Numbered from the stretch's first letter, positions 8,066 through 15,582 are shown. The stretch is 64,000 nt of DNA from Meandrina meandrites (GCA_963693305.1 OY855903.1:49126150-49190149); one strand, 5' to 3'. Translations and numbers: made by a program. The notes: generated by a model not told the origin, from the letters alone.

Positions 8066-9353
8066 TAAATGGTGGAGGACGCCGGAAATATGGAGGAGGG
8101 TTGATGCGCATTCCCTTTCCTCCTGTTGGGGGTTTTACCCGCATAATTCCTGCATAAATGGTGTAGTCTTGCGCGTTGGCCGCCTCGTTGAGCCTGTAGT
8201 GGAAAACCATCTGCTTCGGGTCGTTGGTCATGTTATCCTTGTTTTTGCGTAAGTCAAAATAGACTATTGGGTACAGCGTCTCGAAGTTGTTGGGCTGAAG
8301 CTGAACACCGGTGTTGTAGTCGTTTTTGCGGTACCGGTAGTTCATCAAGTCATTGAGAATTCGCAGTTTGAAGTTTTCGTCGTAGTCCAGCTCTGGATAG
8401 TACTGTGAAGAGCCGTACTGTAGCCGGCAGGTGGCTAGCTTGGCTGTATTGTCTCCGTCAATGTCAAAGGTGTCGAAGAAGTAGGGGTTTTGAGTTAAGG
8501 AGTTTTCCTTTCTTGACTGTTGAATGAAAATGAAAACATGTTTGGCATCCTTTACGCCGGGATTTATCTGCCACGAACCAAAAGCGTCACACCGGCTGCT
8601 GCTGGGCTGGATCATTTCATTCAGGTACGTCCATTTCTGAGGTTTTAAAAAGTTATCGTTTGCGAGCTTCTGCCCTTCGCTGGTGAAACGCAGCATTGGA
8701 ACCCACAGCTCAAGGTTTCTCACCACTACCCTGCGATTGGTGCCATCGTTTTGCCAAATCAGCTCTGCATCCGATTGTAGCTCAATTTCGAACTCCATCT
8801 GCATGGGGGGAAGAAGCTTGTCACTCAGCTCCTCGAAGAATGAGTATCTGTTAAGCGGTATGAGGGTTTCAACCGTGAGGCCGGCGTGGGCAAGCAAGCC
8901 CCTTTGTCTGATTCCTTGGTTGGTGGCAGCGACGGCCGTTACATTGCTATTCGTTGTGTCCAAATACCAAAACTGATTTTTTGCCGCGCTCCTCGCAAAG
9001 TCATCAGAAAAATCCAACAAGTTTTTGATGAATATTAACTTGTGAATGTTGTCTACGTTGTAAATGTTTTTGCCCGATGATTTTACCACAAGTTTGTTTA
9101 TCAGTGAAAATGAGCCGTTAATGGGCGCTGACCGGACGTCCCCCGCAACTGCTGCGCCATCCGCGGTTGCCTCGAAAGTGAAATCAGCCCGGAAGTAGGC
9201 GTTATACCAGTCAAACCAGTTGTCTCGGTCGGTGAGTGTGAATTTATAGTTTGTTTTTACCTGGTGCTGATTGTTACCCGGGATAGTGATCGGTTTGTCT
9301 AACCCGATACGAACATACTCTGTTTTTTCCAAATGCTTGTGGCTTCTGAACAT
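8025..9353 (-). CDS. Major capsid protein, double jelly-roll (hexon-like)
   Basis: 442 residues, intact. The N-terminus (EYVRIGLDKPITIPGNNQ, then TNYKFTLTDRDNWFDWYNAYF) and the run of beta-rich segments match the hexon-like capsid proteins of adintoviruses and Polintons, which form the trimeric capsomers. The length fits a compact double jelly-roll. ATG 9353 lies 8 bases after a TATATAT box. It ends inside the protease frame. I judge the family from N-terminal features, size and position between penton-like and protease genes; no structure prediction was possible. Confidence 0.85.
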   Translation of the reverse strand: MFRSHKHLEKTEYVRIGLDKPITIPGNNQHQVKTNYKFTLTDRDNWFDWYNAYFRADFTFEATADGAAVAGDVRSAPINGSFSLINKLVVKSSGKNIYNVDNIHKLIFIKNLLDFSDDFARSAAKNQFWYLDTTNSNVTAVAATNQGIRQRGLLAHAGLTVETLIPLNRYSFFEELSDKLLPPMQMEFEIELQSDAELIWQNDGTNRRVVVRNLELWVPMLRFTSEGQKLANDNFLKPQKWTYLNEMIQPSSSRCDAFGSWQINPGVKDAKHVFIFIQQSRKENSLTQNPYFFDTFDIDGDNTAKLATCRLQYGSSQYYPELDYDENFKLRILNDLMNYRYRKNDYNTGVQLQPNNFETLYPIVYFDLRKNKDNMTNDPKQMVFHYRLNEAANAQDYTIYAGIMRVKPPTGGKGMRINPPPYFRRPPPFIGSWGDQKKAYLR

Positions 9354-9360
9354 CTTCGGT

Positions 9361-9367
9361 TATATAT
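9361..9367 (-). promoter_or_regulatory. TATATA box before the capsid gene
   Basis: Minus-strand ATATATA followed by ACCGAAG and then ATG 9353. Confidence 0.5.
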
Positions 9368-9396
9368 CTTTTAAAAAAATTATTTTAATTTTCCGC

Positions 9397-9858
9397 CTAA
9401 TATTGATTTACTTTCAACTTTGCAGCCCGACCCGCGTTTAAAATCTGGTTCAACTTTTTCCGCGAATCTCCGCTGAGTTTGTGGGGTACCCCACTGGTCA
9501 GCATCTTCTTCAGTTTCTGCCGCGACTCGGTACTAAGTGAGGTCGCCTTTTTACTTCCCCGCTGCGGGGTCTTTTTACTCTTGGGGCGTGGATCAGCAAC
9601 TGAGTTGCTAACCCCACTTCGCAAAACAGCTTGTATCTTGTCAGCCGCTTTTTCTTCTGCTTTTTCTGCAGCTTTTTTCAGCATTTGCTTCGAGGCTTCA
9701 TTTACAGCCTTCTTCAACGTCTGACGGGTGACCTTCTTTTTGAACCGCTTTCCTATATTCATCAGGGTGTCTCTAACAACCCCCGTACCTTTGTGTTTGT
9801 ATCTATAGGTTCCCTTTGGCGCGTCATAATATCTCGCCCACTCGCTCGGATGATTCAT
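9397..9858 (-). CDS. Small basic core-like protein
   Basis: 153 residues, very rich in Lys and Arg, with predicted long helices (for example MLKKAAEKAEEKAADKIQ) and two diverged C-terminal repeats (LSTESRQKLKKML and LSGDSRKKLNQIL). No known fold is recognised. Charge, size and position between penton-like and hexon-like genes suggest a DNA-binding core protein analogous to adenovirus pVII, which is inference. Two palindrome copies (9481-9494 and 9588-9617) lie inside the frame without breaking it and encode linkers beside the repeats. Confidence 0.65.
   Translation of the reverse strand: MNHPSEWARYYDAPKGTYRYKHKGTGVVRDTLMNIGKRFKKKVTRQTLKKAVNEASKQMLKKAAEKAEEKAADKIQAVLRSGVSNSVADPRPKSKKTPQRGSKKATSLSTESRQKLKKMLTSGVPHKLSGDSRKKLNQILNAGRAAKLKVNQY
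9481..9494. repeat. Short-form palindrome, perfect
   Basis: GTGGGGTACCCCAC, a perfect 14-base palindrome and probably the basic unit of the family, inside the basic core-like gene. Confidence 0.7.
9588..9617. repeat. Long-form nested palindrome in coding sequence
   Basis: 30 bases sharing ATCAGCAACTGAGTTGCTA with 6101-6131, ending ACCCCAC. The length is a multiple of three, so it sits in frame. Confidence 0.7.
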
Positions 9859-9862
9859 AGCT

Positions 9863-9869
9863 CCTTATA
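9863..9869 (-). promoter_or_regulatory. TATAAGG box before ATG 9858
   Basis: TATAAGG on the minus strand, four bases (AGCT) before the ATG of the basic core-like gene. Confidence 0.4.
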
Positions 9870-9881
9870 CTTTCGTGTAAA

Positions 9882-10661
9882 TTATTTTTCTTTTTCTTCT
9901 TCGATGATTATGCTTAAAGCCACGTCTTGCTCATTCAGATCTATAATGTTGTTGCGCCCGTCCGTGATCTTTATGTTTATGGAATTGATTCTATTTTTGT
10001 TCACCGGGTGCCACAGGAGGCGGCGGGGCTCTTTTGAAAAGGGGTAGCTGACGGAGAGTTCAGCGGTTGAAAAAGAGAACATAACGTCGCCTCCGATGTT
10101 GTCCACGGCCCTTGTAATGAGGTCACAATGGATGTAGATCCAGTCGACGCCTCTTGTTATATTTGGCACGCGGTCGCTCCTATTGTTCGCTCCGTCTATT
10201 GTTTTCTTGTCAAAACCCAGCAGTGCGGCGAATTCACCTCCACTTAGATCAAGCTCGTAGCCGTCCTCCAACAAAATGACCGTCCGATACGTTGTGGTGT
10301 GAAAATACAGCTGGAAAATAAACTTGGATTTTTCATCCTTGGGATCCACTCTTCCGATTAGTGACTGAATGGTGGTGTTGAGACCTTTGTAATCATACAT
10401 CCCGTCCGGGATTGTCACGGTTTTCCAGTTCTCTGTTTTTTTCCGCCATTTGAACTCGTTGTTGTTGTACCGTTTCGCGATGTTGTACCACGAATAAGAC
10501 ATAGATACCAGCTCATTTAACGCCGCCTTGTACTTTTTGAAGGGTTCTAAAGCGATTGGCGGGTCAAAGTTAATTGTGAAGTCATGTGACTTGCTGTTGG
10601 TGTTGTTTTGTTTGGCCAGCTGCGAGTCAAGCAACAGGTTGAAATGAAAGTGGGTTGACAT
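9882..10661 (-). CDS. Penton-like minor capsid protein
   Basis: 259 residues, intact. The opening (MSTHFHFNLLLDSQLAKQ) and the segment KYKAALNELVSMSYSW with later beta-rich stretches resemble the single jelly-roll penton proteins of Polintons and adintoviruses, which form capsid vertices. It lies between the core-like gene and the gene at 10667, with ATG 10661 preceded by TATATAAG. The C-terminus is an acidic-basic tail (IIIEEEKEK). Assignment rests on N-terminal resemblance, size and gene order. Confidence 0.75.
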   Translation of the reverse strand: MSTHFHFNLLLDSQLAKQNNTNSKSHDFTINFDPPIALEPFKKYKAALNELVSMSYSWYNIAKRYNNNEFKWRKKTENWKTVTIPDGMYDYKGLNTTIQSLIGRVDPKDEKSKFIFQLYFHTTTYRTVILLEDGYELDLSGGEFAALLGFDKKTIDGANNRSDRVPNITRGVDWIYIHCDLITRAVDNIGGDVMFSFSTAELSVSYPFSKEPRRLLWHPVNKNRINSINIKITDGRNNIIDLNEQDVALSIIIEEEKEK

Positions 10662-10665
10662 GTTG

Positions 10666-10673
10666 CTTATATA
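10666..10673 (-). promoter_or_regulatory. TATATAAG box before ATG 10661
   Basis: TATATAAG then CAAC and the ATG on the minus strand. It overlaps the stop of the upstream gene at 10667. Confidence 0.5.
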
Positions 10674-11155
10674 ATATTACTCAAAATTTTGTGGGCTTCT
10701 TTTTGTGTTATTTCCTTTAGCTTTACCAGCAGCCCCAATATCTGCTTGACCTGTTTTTTCAGCTTCAGTGAAGTGTTGCCCGCCTGTATAGACGCCAAGC
10801 TTATGTATAGCCTTTCAACCAAAGCGTTTGGATCAACACTCCCGCTTCCTTCCATTTCTCTTTCAGCATCCTCCACACCCTTGGGTAAAACCCAACTGGG
10901 CTGTTTATTCCCATTTCTCCTGTCAAGAATTTCATCTCTTGCCCTTCTTATGTCTGCCAATGTGTAGCCGCGGAATTTTGATTTTGGGCTTTTTACAACA
11001 TAGTCAGGATTGTCTTTATTTTTTGTTAACATGCTGCTCAGTGTCTGCAGGTCAACCGACTCTGATCCCTTGATACCCGGTTCTTGTGGTGGCCCCCATT
11101 TACTTGGTTTTTCCTCTGGGCTTGCCGTTAATTCCATTTCTTCCTCTTCAGCCAA
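10667..11155 (-). CDS. C-terminal part of a virion-associated protein split by TGA
   Basis: About 156-162 residues in the same frame as the ORF ending at 11162, separated from it by one TGA and two proline codons. The first ATG inside is at 11137; an upstream TTG at 11155 is possible. It contains an acidic start, then LADIRRARDEILDRRNG and a leucine-rich helical tail (LKKQVKQILGLLVKLKEI). No known family is recognised. Helical content and position beside the penton-like gene suggest a minor structural protein. It holds one short-form palindrome that encodes WVLP. Confidence 0.6.
   Translation of the reverse strand: MAEEEEMELTASPEEKPSKWGPPQEPGIKGSESVDLQTLSSMLTKNKDNPDYVVKSPKSKFRGYTLADIRRARDEILDRRNGNKQPSWVLPKGVEDAEREMEGSGSVDPNALVERLYISLASIQAGNTSLKLKKQVKQILGLLVKLKEITQKEAHKILSNII
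10881..10895. repeat. Short-form palindrome in coding sequence
   Basis: TTGGGTAAAACCCAA: perfect 6-base arms around AAA. Confidence 0.55.
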
Positions 11156-11160
11156 AGGAG

Positions 11161-11295
11161 GTCATGGTGTTGATGAAGGAGATGGTGGTGGTGTTGATGT
11201 AGGAGATGGTGGTGGTGATGATGTTGGTGTTGGTGTTGGTGTTGGTGTTGGTGATGGTGTTGGTGATGGTGTTGGTGATGGTGTTGGTGTTGGTA
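11161..11295. repeat. GGTGTT/GATGGT microsatellite-like tract in coding sequence
   Basis: Plus strand repeats of GGTGTTGGTGAT-type hexamers. It codes the Pro-Thr/Ser linker on the minus strand and produces spurious His-rich and Gly-Val-rich frames in other registers. Confidence 0.8.
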
Positions 11296-11575
11296 GTGGA
11301 GTTTCCTCATCCGGTTTAAAATCTTCATCGAAGGGGTTATTTAAATCAAACTCATCCATACCATAGTCTGGAACCTCTTCTTTCTCTTCTTTTGGTGCCG
11401 TCCCTACTTGGAGTTTGTCAAGCCGCGATGTGATAGGTTTGAACAAATCCTCACCTGATAGCTGACCAAACTCTTTATCTATTTTGTTATTTTTTATTGC
11501 CGCGAGAATGCTGTCGTTCTGCTGCTCAACTTCAGCCTTTTCGCTGGCAAGTTTTCGCCACTTCTTCATGGACAT
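11162..11575 (-). CDS. N-terminal part of the same protein, ending in a Pro-Thr/Ser tract and TGA
   Basis: 137 residues from ATG 11575. A basic start (MSMKKWRKLASEKAEVEQQ), a helical and then acidic region (YGMDEFDLNNPFDEDF), then a low-complexity PTPTPSPTPS tract encoded by a GGT/GTT-type microsatellite (11161-11295 on the plus strand). The frame stops at TGA 11162-11164 and stays open beyond it. The tract resembles flexible linkers of viral structural proteins. The start faces the ATPase gene across a shared TATA region. Confidence 0.6.
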   Translation of the reverse strand: MSMKKWRKLASEKAEVEQQNDSILAAIKNNKIDKEFGQLSGEDLFKPITSRLDKLQVGTAPKEEKEEVPDYGMDEFDLNNPFDEDFKPDEETPLPTPTPSPTPSPTPSPTPTPTPTPTSSPPPSPTSTPPPSPSSTP

Positions 11576-11585
11576 ATTTTTGCCG

Positions 11586-11593
11586 TATATATA
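11586..11593. promoter_or_regulatory. Shared TATATATA box between divergent genes
   Basis: A self-complementary TATATATA lies midway between ATG 11575 (minus) and ATG 11606 (plus), so one box could serve both genes. Confidence 0.5.
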
Positions 11594-11605
11594 ACAGAAA
11601 AAAAA

Positions 11606-12238
11606 ATGAAAATTCCAAATTACGACCCCAGTTTGACTACAAAAAGTAATTACAAGCAAGGCCACCCTTGTATGCCAGCAAATACCTTTCGGATGCTTAT
11701 TTGCGGGCCGAGCAACTCTGGTAAAACAAATATTCTCATGCGTATGCTTTACAGGCTGTTGGTCTACGACAAAATTTACCTTTGCACAAAAAACCTGCAT
11801 CAAGACAAGTACCAATATATGATTGATGATTTCGATAAAAGAGTCAATCCTGCGGCTGGGTATAATGTTATTGAAGGCGCCAACGATGTTATTCCTCTTG
11901 AGATGCTGCCCACTGACAACCAAAAAATTGTAATCTTCGATGATATGGTTTGTGAAAAAAACCAAAACGACATTATCGATTATTTTATGAACGGGCGGCA
12001 GCGCAATTGCAGCGTCATTTATCTTTCTCAAAGCTACTTCAAGACCCCCAAAAACATCCGAGATAATTGCACCCACTTTTGCATTTTCAACTTTCTTCCC
12101 AGAGAAAATAACCGTATTGCTGATGAATTGGGAATTGACAGAGAGCTGCTTGAAAGGGCTACCGATGCTAAATATTCTTTTTTATACTACGACAAACCAA
12201 AAAAAACCACACTCAAAAATTTTGATGAAGATATATAG
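11606..12238 (+). CDS. A32-type genome packaging ATPase
   Basis: 210 residues, intact. Walker A GPSNSGKT (34-41), Walker B KIVIFDD (107-113) and a sensor-like segment SQSYFKTP (141-148) identify an FtsK/HerA-superfamily A32-like ATPase that pumps DNA into the capsid. The length is typical for Polinton and adintovirus ATPases. Its stop codon TAG is itself the end of the TATATAG box of the next gene, which starts three bases later. Confidence 0.92.
   Translation: MKIPNYDPSLTTKSNYKQGHPCMPANTFRMLICGPSNSGKTNILMRMLYRLLVYDKIYLCTKNLHQDKYQYMIDDFDKRVNPAAGYNVIEGANDVIPLEMLPTDNQKIVIFDDMVCEKNQNDIIDYFMNGRQRNCSVIYLSQSYFKTPKNIRDNCTHFCIFNFLPRENNRIADELGIDRELLERATDAKYSFLYYDKPKKTTLKNFDEDI
12232..12238 (+). promoter_or_regulatory. 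TATATAG box overlapping the ATPase stop
   Basis: TATATAG, two bases before ATG 12241. The last three bases are the ATPase stop. Confidence 0.5.
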
Positions 12239-12240
12239 AG

Positions 12241-13407
12241 ATGGGGTATCTTAACGGTGCGACGGGTGCAACTCAAACACATGAAGAGTCTACTTCTATC
12301 CGAGGGAAAACCGGCCCCGCCGGCCCTGCTGGTCCAACTGGCGCAACTGGACCCGCTGGCCCTAAAGGTGAAAAAGGTGATAAGGGCAATACTGGCCCGC
12401 AAGGACCTAAAGGAGATAAAGGCAATGTTGGGGAAAAAGGATTAAAGGGTGAAACGGGCTCACAAGGACCGACCGGACCTGCTGGCCCTGCGGGAGCAAC
12501 GGGACCTACAGGACCAACCGGAGCTACAGGACCTGCGGGAGCCACTGGAGCAACTGGACCTGCGGGTTCAAAGGGCGCTATTGGTACAAAAGGAGAAAAA
12601 GGGGAAAAGGGTGATAGTGCGGATTTATCAACCGCTAATATTTCAGGAGATATTCACATGAAAGATCATGCGATCAGACAGCTTGCGAATCCTGTCGGTG
12701 ACCAAGATGCTGTAAATCTCACTTCAATGAAAAAATATGTGTCCACCACTTCAATTACAACAGGAATTGCTCATAAGCAAAATGCTCTAGCCTATTTAAC
12801 CCAAAGGGTAGGTGTTTTTGCTGTAAACAATGTTACTTCTGTTACAGTTGAAGACTTTATATCCAACCTTCACAGTGTCAATAAAAAGGCTTATACTTTC
12901 AATCTCGTAAGAACTGGTGTCAATTCTTTCAACTCACGTTTGGCGTTAAATAAAACACCTCTAAAGGAAGGAGAGTACACTATATGTGTCGAGTTCTTTA
13001 TCCCGAAAGTTGATACTAATTGGTTTATAAGTGCTTCAACCCCTAACCCGGTTGATACTCTTAATTACCATACCAAGCACTTCAACAGTCACAGCCCGAA
13101 ATATTCACGCACCATTATTCACACGCGCAAATACAAAGACAACGATAACACTATCTATTTTGATATTTCAAATTCGGGTTATGATGGCTCGTCGCCACTT
13201 GAAAAGGCTGCTTTGATTATTTATGGGGTAAAAGGTTATCAAACAGATGTAGACGGAACTGTTTACGATCAGTCTTTCATTATCGATGACGGCGATTTTA
13301 CTCTACAAACAAATTTAGATATGAACGGCTTTGATATAAAAAATTATAATCTAAGTGGTTTTGTGCTAAGAAATCTACGACCCAAAATAATAATACCTGG
13401 AGAATGA
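12241..13407 (+). CDS. Collagen-like fibre protein, N-terminal part ending in TGA
   Basis: 388 residues. Residues about 22-126 are an uninterrupted series of roughly 35 Gly-X-Y triplets, mostly GPAG, GATG and GEKG types. These are followed by a short trimerisation-type segment like those of phage and viral fibres ([18 protein letters not shown], then DQDAVN), then a beta-rich region. A trimeric surface fibre or host-attachment role is inferred. The frame stops at TGA 13405-13407 but continues open to 13782. The collagen DNA is G/C-rich and repetitive, so slippage is likely. Confidence 0.8.
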   Translation: MGYLNGATGATQTHEESTSIRGKTGPAGPAGPTGATGPAGPKGEKGDKGNTGPQGPKGDKGNVGEKGLKGETGSQGPTGPAGPAGATGPTGPTGATGPAGATGATGPAGSKGAIGTKGEKGEKGDSADLSTANISGDIHMKDHAIRQLANPVGDQDAVNLTSMKKYVSTTSITTGIAHKQNALAYLTQRVGVFAVNNVTSVTVEDFISNLHSVNKKAYTFNLVRTGVNSFNSRLALNKTPLKEGEYTICVEFFIPKVDTNWFISASTPNPVDTLNYHTKHFNSHSPKYSRTIIHTRKYKDNDNTIYFDISNSGYDGSSPLEKAALIIYGVKGYQTDVDGTVYDQSFIIDDGDFTLQTNLDMNGFDIKNYNLSGFVLRNLRPKIIIPGE

Positions 13408-13782
13408 AAATCAGATATTAATAATGGTGCTGTTAAATTCGGTAATCTCTTTGAGACAATGTCGCCATTTCCTTGCATCCTTGACGGCGCTTCAGTTTTT
13501 ATTTTAGATAAAGGTGTCTCTCGAAATTATGAAAAGATAGGTTTTAGGTTTATCATAAACCTCTCAGACATTTATACGTTTAAAAGCGAACGTAATGCAA
13601 ATGGCTTAAGATACCAATATGCGGGGCCCGGTTTTAATTACAAACCAAAACCTATTAGATTTGACCCGGGAGACACGATTTCACTTTATATAGTTCAGTT
13701 TAACAACCCAAATCAAAAACAAACTAATATGAAACATGCAATGGTGAGTTTAATTTTAATAGACGATTATACTTATAGGTAG
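13408..13782 (+). CDS. C-terminal part of the fibre protein, downstream of an in-frame TGA
   Basis: The same frame as the collagen-like ORF remains open for another 124 codons after the TGA. The first ATG is at 13459 (MSPFPCILDG). The sequence is beta-rich with C-terminal motifs such as DPGDTISLYIVQF and a final SLILIDDYTYR, typical of a compact C1q/TNF-like or fibre-head fold, though I cannot assign one. The conserved reading frame implies that it was recently, or still is, translated as the end of the fibre. Confidence 0.6.
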   Translation, partial: KSDINNGAVKFGNLFETMSPFPCILDGASVFILDKGVSRNYEKIGFRFIINLSDIYTFKSERNANGLRYQYAGPGFNYKPKPIRFDPGDTISLYIVQFNNPNQKQTNMKHAMVSLILIDDYTYR

Positions 13783-14181
13783 TAAGACTAGTAAGTTTTG
13801 TCGTTCCTTTTAATTTGTCAAACCTGCTCGCTTGTAAACAGCTCGAATTTGCATGCTGTGTGGTTATTAAGCGCAGCCGTGACGTCAATGCTTTGAAATA
13901 AAAACAATATCCGCACGTGCGCTGTCAATCAATTCTCATTCTGTGGTTTTACCACTCACGAAAATCTTTTGTTTTTAAATTCTTCAGTGCTAAAATTCTG
14001 TGGTTTAGCCTAAAAAAATTTCAGAACAATCAAATCTATTGTTCTTTCGCTCCGCTCTGCTTATTTTTAAAAAAAAACAAATTAAGACCTGTCAGTTTTC
14101 TATTTAAACATTAGTAAGATTATATAAATACGCAAAGTTCAAGAACTTTCTTGAATATAATTACACGGGAAGACACGCAAA
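13783..14181. other. Noncoding spacer with palindrome, TATA box and heat-shock-type element
   Basis: No gene is seen. It contains GTGGTTTTACCAC (13943-13955), a likely short-form palindrome relative, then TATATAAAT at 14121-14129 and a perfect four-unit heat-shock-type element (14138-14155). Confidence 0.6.
14138..14155. promoter_or_regulatory. Perfect four-unit heat shock element
   Basis: TTCnnGAAnnTTCnnGAA with no mismatch, 9 bases after a TATATAAAT box and 26 bases before ATG 14182. Such sites bind trimeric HSF1 in animals. Its position downstream of the TATA box is unusual, so function is uncertain. Confidence 0.5.
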
Positions 14182-14307
14182 ATGATTTCACTATTTCATG
14201 TACTTATGTATGTTATAAACGAAATTTCCACACCTGTTTGGCAAAACGAGGTCAGACAGATAGCACGTCAAGTAGTGGAGGCTATGAGAGAGGCGGAAAA
14301 AAAATAA
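14182..14307 (+). CDS. Possible 41-residue small protein
   Basis: Short frame starting MISLFHVLMYVINE and ending in an amphipathic helix rich in Arg, Glu and Lys (EAMREAEKK). It has a TATA box and heat-shock-type site upstream. No family is recognised; it could be chance. Supporting it is only the promoter-like context within a gene-dense viral element. Confidence 0.3.
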   Translation: MISLFHVLMYVINEISTPVWQNEVRQIARQVVEAMREAEKK

Positions 14308-14378
14308 ACAGTCTCGCTTGGTAAGTTAACTTCACTCAATATTGGGCTTGTGTAATACCGCTCTTCTTCTCAGAAATA

Positions 14379-14780
14379 TCACCAACCTACGTCGAACGAT
14401 TTCTTGAAACACTCATCATAATCATCTTCATTATAAATAGGATAGCCGAGATAGTGTCTAAATCCATTTCTAATACACAGTTTACAGTGACCATTTCGCG
14501 AACATCTGCTTCTGTCACATTTATAACAGAACAAGACCCTTACAATTTGTTTATTGCGAACGCAAAATGGTGCTTCTTTGATTGCAGCATGAACTTCGTC
14601 CCAGCCAAGAGCTTTTCGCTGTCTGAGCTTCATTTTAATATATCCTTTGCGGATTTCTTTTCGAACCTCGTCCCAGCCAAGCATTTTTCGCTGCCAGAGT
14701 TTTATTTTAATATACTCCGTACAGATTTTTTCTCGAAGTTCTAGTGGAAGTGCTTTTATTAATTCCAATGTGTCTGCCAT
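14379..14780 (-). CDS. Accessory Cys-rich protein with F-box-like start and internal duplication
   Basis: 133 residues. Residues 10-19 (ALPLELREKI) resemble an F-box start. Next comes a duplicated unit (IKLWQRKMLGWDEVRKEI and IKMKLRQRKALGWDEVHAAI) and a C-terminal Cys-rich zinc-binding-like region (FCYKCDRSRC, then CKLCIRNGFRHY). The protein at 15139-15582 is a paralogue sharing one LRQRKALGW unit and the Cys-rich part. TATAAAC abuts ATG 14780, and the repeated upstream element lies at 14782-14817. A host-interaction role such as ubiquitin-ligase recruitment is speculation. Confidence 0.65.
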   Translation of the reverse strand: MADTLELIKALPLELREKICTEYIKIKLWQRKMLGWDEVRKEIRKGYIKMKLRQRKALGWDEVHAAIKEAPFCVRNKQIVRVLFCYKCDRSRCSRNGHCKLCIRNGFRHYLGYPIYNEDDYDECFKKSFDVGW

Positions 14781-14781
14781 G

Positions 14782-14817
14782 TTTATACACTTGTTGGTGT
14801 GTTTCTCTAATTGCTTG
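14782..14817 (-). promoter_or_regulatory. Accessory-gene upstream element, copy 1 (diverged)
   Basis: Minus strand AAGCAATTAGAGAA, then ACACACC, then GTATAAA, directly before ATG 14780. Same layout as the copies at 15018 and 15638. Confidence 0.6.
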
Positions 14818-15010
14818 GTAAAAAAATTATTACATCTTGTAGGCTCATTTTTTTCATTTGCGCGATAATGTGATCTATTGGCATTGGTGGACGCTCTTGT
14901 TTGGTGCGGGGTGAGTGACGTATTACAAAATCGAGCCCCCTTTGTTTATTTTTTCCTGCTTTTGGTTTTCTCATGCTTTGATTTGTAACGCCGCTTCTTC
15001 CTCTTCCCAT
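14807..15010 (-). CDS. Small basic accessory protein
   Basis: 67 residues starting MGRGRSGVTNQSMRKPKAG, strongly basic in the first half, then a Met/Ile-rich helix (IDHIIAQMKKMSLQDVIIFL). No family is recognised. It is probably real because the 37-base upstream element with its TATAAAA box lies just ahead of ATG 15010, as for the two neighbouring paralogues. It ends inside the upstream element of the next gene downstream. Confidence 0.5.
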   Translation of the reverse strand: MGRGRSGVTNQSMRKPKAGKNKQRGLDFVIRHSPRTKQERPPMPIDHIIAQMKKMSLQDVIIFLPSN

Positions 15011-15017
15011 CTCTGCG

Positions 15018-15054
15018 TTTTATACTGCACGGTGTCAATTCTCTAATTGCTTGT
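15018..15054 (-). promoter_or_regulatory. Accessory-gene upstream element, copy 2
   Basis: 37 bases identical to 15638-15674. On the minus strand it reads CAAGCAATTAGAGAATTGAC and then a TATAAA box, 8-9 bases before ATG 15010. Confidence 0.7.
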
Positions 15055-15138
15055 GCTCCGGTCTTTTAAGAAAAATGTTACGCAACTCACATCTTTCAAA
15101 ACAAAAAAATATTGCAACCAAATAAAGGTATCGGCCAC

Positions 15139-15582
15139 TCAGTAAAATGTCATTATGATTTCTCGCATTGGGTCTAATTTTTTTAACTTACATTGGATCC
15201 ATTCATGTTCAAGATCATCATCGCACAACTCAATACAGTTTATGAGGTTTTTGTATTCGTCTATGTCTGGGGTTACGTAATGATTTATATTCTCTTTTCG
15301 CATGCATGGTACACAGATACCATCAATTCCGCAATCATGCTCAACACAAAACATCGCTTTTACAAAACTTTCCCTCCTTTTACAGAATGGGATTTTTTCT
15401 AACTCTTTGTGTACTTCGGCCCAGCCAAGAGCTTTTCGCTGTCTAAGTCTAAACCAGATTATCTGTTTTAACCTAGGTAAGGTTTTTAATCCCTCGTTTC
15501 GCTTCCTGTCAATACAGTCGCAATAGAATTCCAAATTTTGTTCTTCCAAAGTCTGTCCAATGTTTTGCTCGACAGTAGCCAT
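15139..15582 (-). CDS. Accessory Cys-rich protein, paralogue of the 14379-14780 protein
   Basis: 147 residues. It shares LRQRKALGWAEVHKELEKIPFC and a Cys-rich region (MFCVEHDCGIDGICVPCMRK, then HY) with its neighbour but has a single copy of the LGW unit and a longer acidic tail. The F-box-like start is not clear. ATG 15582 follows TATACA, and the upstream element lies 56-92 bases ahead with an extra half-copy (15618-15630). Function unknown; probably an early accessory gene of the viral element. Confidence 0.6.
   Translation of the reverse strand: MATVEQNIGQTLEEQNLEFYCDCIDRKRNEGLKTLPRLKQIIWFRLRQRKALGWAEVHKELEKIPFCKRRESFVKAMFCVEHDCGIDGICVPCMRKENINHYVTPDIDEYKNLINCIELCDDDLEHEWIQCKLKKLDPMREIIMTFY

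Noticed and set aside
9557..9569. CCCCGCTGCGGGG as another member of the palindrome family
   Set aside because: Different sequence; may be chance in a GC-rich codon run.
5061..10895. CRISPR-like array
   Set aside because: Copies are palindromic, irregularly spaced and lie in genes; no direct-repeat spacer structure, and the context is eukaryotic.
11128..11328. His/Gln-rich minus-strand frame
   Set aside because: Out-of-frame reading of the microsatellite that encodes the Pro-Thr/Ser linker.
12273..12545. Proline-glycine-rich minus-strand frame
   Set aside because: Antisense shadow of the collagen-like repeat, which has the fibre context on the plus strand.
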